A DNA stretch of 9,074 bases from Cellvibrio sp. (GTDB taxonomy: Bacteria > Pseudomonadota > Gammaproteobacteria > Pseudomonadales > Cellvibrionaceae): positions 1-9,074 of the forward strand of contig JAJQJO010000135.1 in assembly GCA_021323495.1 (NCBI GenBank), written 5' to 3'. The translations under genes were made by a program, and so were the position numbers. Shown one piece after another: positions 5,713 through 9,074 of the stretch. The notes under the pieces were generated by a model. That model saw nothing but the letters and a program-made list of their open reading frames with translations. It was not told the origin of the DNA and made no database searches. How positions within the stretch are numbered: position 1 is the stretch's first letter; the number at the start of each line of letters is the position of its first letter.

Positions 5713-6117
5713 TCAGTCGCCAATTCCGTTAGCGCGAGCAAACGCGGCGTAATCAAGCGCGGTATTCTGGTCGTGCACAATACGCCACTCACCTTCCTGC
5801 AACTGAAATACATACAGCAACCAGGTACTAAAGGGTTCAACCTCTGGCTTGGAGCGATACTGATATTTTACTAACGCCATCGCCATATCTTCACCAACGA
5901 CTTTATGGACGATGGAACCTTCCCAAATCCAATCCGGATCTTTAAACCATTGTGCGTGAATATCAATACATTCAGAAGGCGTTGTAAACGCATGGCCATT
6001 CTGGACAATCGTATACAATTTTTCACCACGAGTGAGATGCGATTTGAATGCATCCAGATCACGATTGGAAATTGCGGCAAAATGTTGCTGTAGCGCGGTA
6101 TCAAAATCGGGTTTCAT
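5713..6117 (-). CDS. SnoaL-like / NTF2-fold protein (DUF4440-like)
   Basis: The 134-residue protein has the typical small alpha+beta cone layout. It opens with a helical start (DFDTALQQHFAAISNRDLDAFKSHL), then LYTIVQNGHAFTTPSECIDIHAQWFKDPDWIWEGSIVHKVVGEDMAMALVKYQYR, and ends with the WLLYVFQLQEGEWRIVHDQNTALDY strand pair that closes these domains. Such proteins are often small hydrolases, isomerases or ligand binders, and many are uncharacterised; the sequence does not tell which. The ATG at 6117 has AGGGG six bases upstream. The full expected length is present and there is no signal peptide. It points the same way as the downstream-lying GlxA-type regulator gene, 140 bases apart, so co-transcription from that gene is possible but not required. 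Confidence 0.8.
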   Translation of the reverse strand: MKPDFDTALQQHFAAISNRDLDAFKSHLTRGEKLYTIVQNGHAFTTPSECIDIHAQWFKDPDWIWEGSIVHKVVGEDMAMALVKYQYRSKPEVEPFSTWLLYVFQLQEGEWRIVHDQNTALDYAAFARANGIGD

Positions 6118-6150
6118 AGATTTCCCCTGGTTCCAAATAATGTGAAAAAG

Positions 6151-6169
6151 TATAGGTCATTCCCCTATA
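6151..6169. promoter_or_regulatory. Inverted repeat at probable promoter of the SnoaL-like gene
   Basis: TATAGG (6151-6156) and CCTATA (6164-6169) form a 6-7-6 inverted repeat about 35 bases upstream of the SnoaL-like ATG. Read on the minus strand, the proximal arm merges into TATACT, a good -10 match, but no convincing -35 lies upstream. It may be an operator overlapping the promoter. Confidence 0.3.
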
Positions 6170-6257
6170 TTCATGTCCCTGTAACTTCTAAAAATTTTCC
6201 TTTTTAATAATTATTACGCGATCATCAGATTGCTCCGCCGTAAATATCCATCAATAT

Positions 6258-7283
6258 TCAACGCGCAAACTCCGGAATACAAAAACGTTTGCGATAAGCG
6301 CTGGGCGCCATACCTGTAGTGCGCTTGAATAACCGCCGGAAAAAGGCAGCGTCTTCATAACCAACCCGCCAGCTAATCTCATCAATGGATGTGTTGGTTC
6401 GCTCCAATCGACGTTTGGCATCCTCAATACGCAGACGTTGTACATAAGCGATAGGAGTTATGCCGGCAGCAGCAGTAAATCGGCGTTTGAACGTGCGCTC
6501 GGCGAGCGGCGAGTGCTTGATCATTTCATCGACGGCATTCGCCACTGAAAAATGCGTGCTTAACCATTGCTGCGCGCTATTGATTTCGGCATCGCCGTGA
6601 TCGAGCTTGCCTTCAAAGATCATGTACGGCGTCAGGCCGTCCTGATGCCATTGCAATGCAAATAGCCGTGCAATTTCCTGTGCAGTAGTTGCTCCTGCGA
6701 AACGGGCGATTAAATAAAGTACCAGGTCATGCCAGCTCATTGAGGCCCCGGAACAAATCAATTCATCGCGTTGGCCGGAAATCACCAGCACCCGGTCAGG
6801 GTGAATCGTTACTGCTGGATAAGTCGTCGCAAAAATGTCGGCGTAATTGAAATGTACCGTGGCTTCTTTGCCGTCAAACAAACCTGTCTCTGCTAATAAA
6901 AAAATACCGGAACAGGCTGAGCAAATAATTGCACCGCGTTCATGCATAGCACGCAGCCAGGCAATTAATGTCGGATAGCGATTTTTCTCCCAGAAATCGG
7001 TGCGCAGTAAAAATGACGGGACTATAACGATATCGGTTGCGGTAATGCTCTCGATTGCGCGTTGAACCTGAATGGGAACACCGCTCACTAATTCCAGCGG
7101 CCCCAGTGCCTCGCCCACAATATCCACCTGAAATGCCGTTGATGTTGCGGCGGATTTAATCCCCATAAGCACAACACTGTTCATCACATCGTATATACCG
7201 GCGAGGGTAGACACCACCGCATCGGGTAACGCCAACAGACTGACGTGGTAAATCTTTGCATTGCGCGCTACATCATTAGTCAT
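6258..7283 (-). CDS. GlxA-type AraC-family regulator with DJ-1/PfpI-like N-terminal domain
   Basis: This 341-residue protein has two domains. Residues ~10-200 form a DJ-1/PfpI (class I glutamine amidotransferase-like) domain, with the nucleophile-elbow stretch CSACSGIFLLAETGLFDG (Cys124 at the elbow) and a following ATVHF. Residues ~230-335 form an AraC/XylS double helix-turn-helix (HSPLAERTFKRRFTAAAGITPIAYVQRLRIEDAKRRL, then IDEISWRVGYEDAAFFRRLFKRTTGMAPSAYRKRF). Members of this group regulate catabolic or stress genes after sensing a small molecule in the N-terminal domain; the ligand cannot be inferred here. The ATG at 7283 has AGGAG six bases upstream. The length is normal for the family. 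It is divergent from a methyltransferase gene, its most likely target, and a perfect inverted repeat lies between them. Confidence 0.9.
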   Translation of the reverse strand: MTNDVARNAKIYHVSLLALPDAVVSTLAGIYDVMNSVVLMGIKSAATSTAFQVDIVGEALGPLELVSGVPIQVQRAIESITATDIVIVPSFLLRTDFWEKNRYPTLIAWLRAMHERGAIICSACSGIFLLAETGLFDGKEATVHFNYADIFATTYPAVTIHPDRVLVISGQRDELICSGASMSWHDLVLYLIARFAGATTAQEIARLFALQWHQDGLTPYMIFEGKLDHGDAEINSAQQWLSTHFSVANAVDEMIKHSPLAERTFKRRFTAAAGITPIAYVQRLRIEDAKRRLERTNTSIDEISWRVGYEDAAFFRRLFKRTTGMAPSAYRKRFCIPEFAR

Positions 7284-7374
7284 CTTGCGCTCCTGTTTGC
7301 CTGCCTGTGTACCTGTCTCTGCACGCTCGCCTGAAGTGGCACATATGAACCGATTCCGGGTGAATTCGCCTCTT

Positions 7375-7391
7375 CAACCGGCCACCGGTTG
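7375..7391. promoter_or_regulatory. Perfect 7-3-7 inverted repeat, candidate operator
   Basis: CAACCGG (7375-7381) and CCGGTTG (7385-7391) surround a three-base centre, 51 bases before the methyltransferase ATG and 92 bases from the regulator ATG. Its place between divergent genes suggests an operator. AraC-family proteins more often use direct repeats, so another repressor is possible. The same spacer has several CCTG/CTG direct repeats at about 7290-7320, closer to the regulator gene. Confidence 0.45.
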
Positions 7392-7441
7392 ACGCGATTA
7401 TGAGCGGGAACATTAAACCTGTCACTCAAGGAGCCAACACC

Positions 7442-8515
7442 ATGAATTCATCCGCAATTAATCCCGCAAAACTCGAAGCATTTGTTATGCGCGCCGTTAA
7501 CGATTTGTCATCTTCCTATGGCGGGGTGATGGTCAGTATTGGCAGCAAACTCGGACTCTACCAATGCATGGCAGGCGCTGGCCCGCTCAGCGCCGGTGAA
7601 GTCGCAGTGCGGTCAGGTTGTGCTGAACGTTACGTGCGCGAGTGGTTAAACTCGCAAGCCGCCGGGGGCTACCTGGAATATCACGCGTTGAGCGATACCT
7701 ATGAACTCTCGCCCGAGCATGCCTTGGTGTTGGCTGACGAAAACAGCCCGGTATTTATTCCCCACGCATGGAACGCCGCTGCGTCATTATGGTTCGATGA
7801 AGAAAAAACCCTCGCTGCATTCCGCACCGGCAAAGGTGTCGCATGGGGTGAACATGACGCGCGCTTGCATTGTGGTGTCGCGGCATTTTATCGCAATGGA
7901 TACCGGGGCAGTTTGGTCGCGCAATGGTTACCTGCGCTCGATGGTGTCGTTGAAAAATTAACTGCGGGCATCAAGGTTGCGGACGTGGGCTGTGGTCACG
8001 GTCATTCAAGTATCCTGATGGCGCAAGCATTTCCCGCTTCCTGTTTTTATGGTTTCGATGCGCACCCGGAATCCATAAATGAAGCGCAAAAAAATTCGCT
8101 CGCTGCGAACATGGGTGATCGGGTAATTTTTGATATTGCCACCGCTATTAATTATCCGAACCACCAATACGACCTGATCTGCTTTTTTGATTGCCTGCAC
8201 GATATGGGTGACCCGGTCGCCGCGGTACAGTATGCAGCGCAAGTGCTTGCACCTGGCGGTACGGTAATGCTGGTCGAACCTTTTGCACAGGATCGCATCG
8301 AGCAGAATCTTTCACCGATATCCCGCTTGTATTACGCCGGCTCAACCACGATCTGTTGTGCGCACGCTATTGCGGAAGGAGGGAAGCTGGTGCTGGGTGC
8401 GCAAGCGGGTGAAGCGCGATTGACAGAAGTGTTTCGCAAAGCGGGCTTCAATCATTTCCGCCGCGCAGCGGAGACGCCATTTAATTTAATTTTTGAAGCG
8501 AGAATTGAAAAATAA
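7442..8515 (+). CDS. Class I SAM-dependent methyltransferase with N-terminal winged helix
   Basis: The 357-residue product has an N-terminal winged-helix or dimerisation region (about 1-110: LSSSYGGVMVSIGSKLGLYQCMAGAGPLSAGEVAVRSGCAERYVREWL), as in Rv2258c-like and O-methyltransferase-type enzymes. A Rossmann methyltransferase domain follows from about 170. Motif I is VADVGCGHGHS, the SAM-binding glycine-rich loop; FYGFDAHPESI is the acidic strand-2 end that contacts the ribose; DLICFFDCLHDMGDP and LAPGGTVMLVEPF are later motifs. The methyl acceptor is unknown; small metabolites are usual for this architecture. I chose the ATG at 7442 because AAGGAG lies eight bases upstream, rather than an in-frame ATG at 7400 which lacks one. 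It is divergent from the GlxA-type regulator, which suggests inducible expression. Confidence 0.88.
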   Translation: MNSSAINPAKLEAFVMRAVNDLSSSYGGVMVSIGSKLGLYQCMAGAGPLSAGEVAVRSGCAERYVREWLNSQAAGGYLEYHALSDTYELSPEHALVLADENSPVFIPHAWNAAASLWFDEEKTLAAFRTGKGVAWGEHDARLHCGVAAFYRNGYRGSLVAQWLPALDGVVEKLTAGIKVADVGCGHGHSSILMAQAFPASCFYGFDAHPESINEAQKNSLAANMGDRVIFDIATAINYPNHQYDLICFFDCLHDMGDPVAAVQYAAQVLAPGGTVMLVEPFAQDRIEQNLSPISRLYYAGSTTICCAHAIAEGGKLVLGAQAGEARLTEVFRKAGFNHFRRAAETPFNLIFEARIEK

Positions 8516-8518
8516 ACC

Positions 8519-8541
8519 GATGGAGCATTTAATGCTCCATC
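8519..8541. terminator. Perfect hairpin between convergent methyltransferase and GFA genes
   Basis: GATGGAGCAT (8519-8528) and ATGCTCCATC (8532-8541) form a perfect 10-bp stem with a three-base loop, four bases after the methyltransferase stop. On the plus strand no T-run follows. On the minus strand the hairpin is followed by CGGTTTATTTTT, so it may work best as the terminator of the GFA gene, or for both. Confidence 0.6.
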
Positions 8542-8585
8542 ACTAGTGCGACTTTATGCAGGGATCGTTGACGAGACCCAAAGAA

Positions 8586-9002
8586 TTACAGATGCCTGGT
8601 CTCTGCAGGACAAGCTCCATAATCGTCGTTGCGCCCATCCTGATACTCGACAGGAGCAGCAGCAAGATCCTGTTCAGCGTTATCCAGACATGCAAGATAG
8701 ACTGCGTGGAACTCTCCACCAAAGTACTCCAGCCAACCTCTGGAGAACGGCCTGATGCCGCACTGCTTGCAAAAGAAGTGGTGAAGTATGGGCGCGGACT
8801 CTACTGGTGATGTCCACTGGTAGTCCGACAAACTTTCGGCCCCCTGTAACAGACGGAAAGCCTCGCCCCTGGCAAAGGCCTTCCAATAACGCGCTTTACC
8901 GCAGAACGAGCAATTGCAACGACTTGTGCCCTCTGACAAATCAAGGTCACATTCAAACTGGACTGCGCCACAGTGACAGCTACCTTTGTATATTTTCAAC
9001 AT
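8586..9002 (-). CDS. GFA / CENP-V family zinc-binding protein
   Basis: This 138-residue protein is complete, from the ATG at 9002 (GGAG eleven bases upstream, a slightly long spacing) to a typical C-terminal PAETRHL. The two zinc sites of the family are visible: GSCHCG (Cys9, Cys11) with FCKQCG (Cys78, Cys81), and RCNCSFCGK (Cys29, Cys31, Cys34). The family is named for glutathione-dependent formaldehyde-activating enzyme, but most members, including small ones like this, have no proven reaction. They are thought to form or break S-hydroxymethyl-glutathione-like adducts. It is cytoplasmic with no signal peptide. It is convergent with the methyltransferase gene, so there is no operon link. Bases 9003-9074 upstream hold no recognised gene. 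Confidence 0.88.
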   Translation of the reverse strand: MLKIYKGSCHCGAVQFECDLDLSEGTSRCNCSFCGKARYWKAFARGEAFRLLQGAESLSDYQWTSPVESAPILHHFFCKQCGIRPFSRGWLEYFGGEFHAVYLACLDNAEQDLAAAPVEYQDGRNDDYGACPAETRHL

Positions 9003-9074
9003 TTTCCAATTATCTCCGTGATAAGGCCCTAGGTCGCATTCCGATTATTCATTCCAGGACCGCGCCAGAAACCG

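Noticed and set aside
5484..5732. 82-residue plus-strand ORF after the GH18-like gene
   Set aside because: It runs through a strong terminator hairpin and into the 3' end of the opposite-strand SnoaL-like gene, and has no clear Shine-Dalgarno or recognisable domain.
8546..8810. Plus-strand ORFs of 69 and 84 residues opposite the GFA gene
   Set aside because: They are antisense shadows of a gene with intact zinc-site cysteines and the family C-terminus.

Overview
The window looks like chromosomal DNA from a gammaproteobacterium, most plausibly a Cellvibrio-type saprophyte. It begins in the C-terminus of a secreted protein whose last ~43 residues resemble the CBM73 chitin-binding modules of Cellvibrio chitinolytic enzymes. 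The genes are loosely packed, mostly single or divergent, with Shine-Dalgarno sites and rho-independent terminators. This assignment is from recognition only; no search was run.

Layout: (1) 1-207, end of a chitin-binding secreted protein and its terminator, followed by an inverted pair of consensus DnaA boxes. (2) 339-2586, a divergent pair: a four-helix membrane-anchored LytTR DNA-binding regulator (minus) and an acyltransferase-3 membrane protein (plus), with an 11-bp direct repeat between them. (3) 2574-2954, a small secreted cysteine-containing protein of unknown function, tail-to-tail with the acyltransferase. (4) 3152-3780, a self-contained unit: TTGACA promoter, structured leader with a three-way-junction fold resembling phage C4 antisense RNA, a 104-aa orphan protein and a strong terminator. 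(5) 3933-5606, an AT-rich island with a two-repeat lectin very like Microcystis viridis lectin MVL (minus), divergent from a GH18-like protein (plus) that has its own terminator. (6) 5713-6117, a SnoaL/NTF2-like protein. (7) 6258-8515, a GlxA-type AraC regulator divergent from a SAM-dependent methyltransferase, with a perfect 7-3-7 inverted repeat between them. (8) 8586-9002, a GFA/CENP-V zinc protein, convergent with the methyltransferase.

The two most interesting regions are the lectin/GH18 pair and the structured-RNA unit. MVL binds the Man-GlcNAc-GlcNAc core of N-glycans and GH18 enzymes cleave GlcNAc-GlcNAc linkages, so the pair could act on the same glycan class, possibly eukaryotic or viral. 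Neither protein has a visible signal peptide. The C4-like leader carries three copies of TTGCAACC that could pair alternatively with a complementary GGTTGC inside the fold, which suggests RNA-based control of the 104-aa gene. No tRNA, rRNA, CRISPR array, transposase or integrase was recognised.
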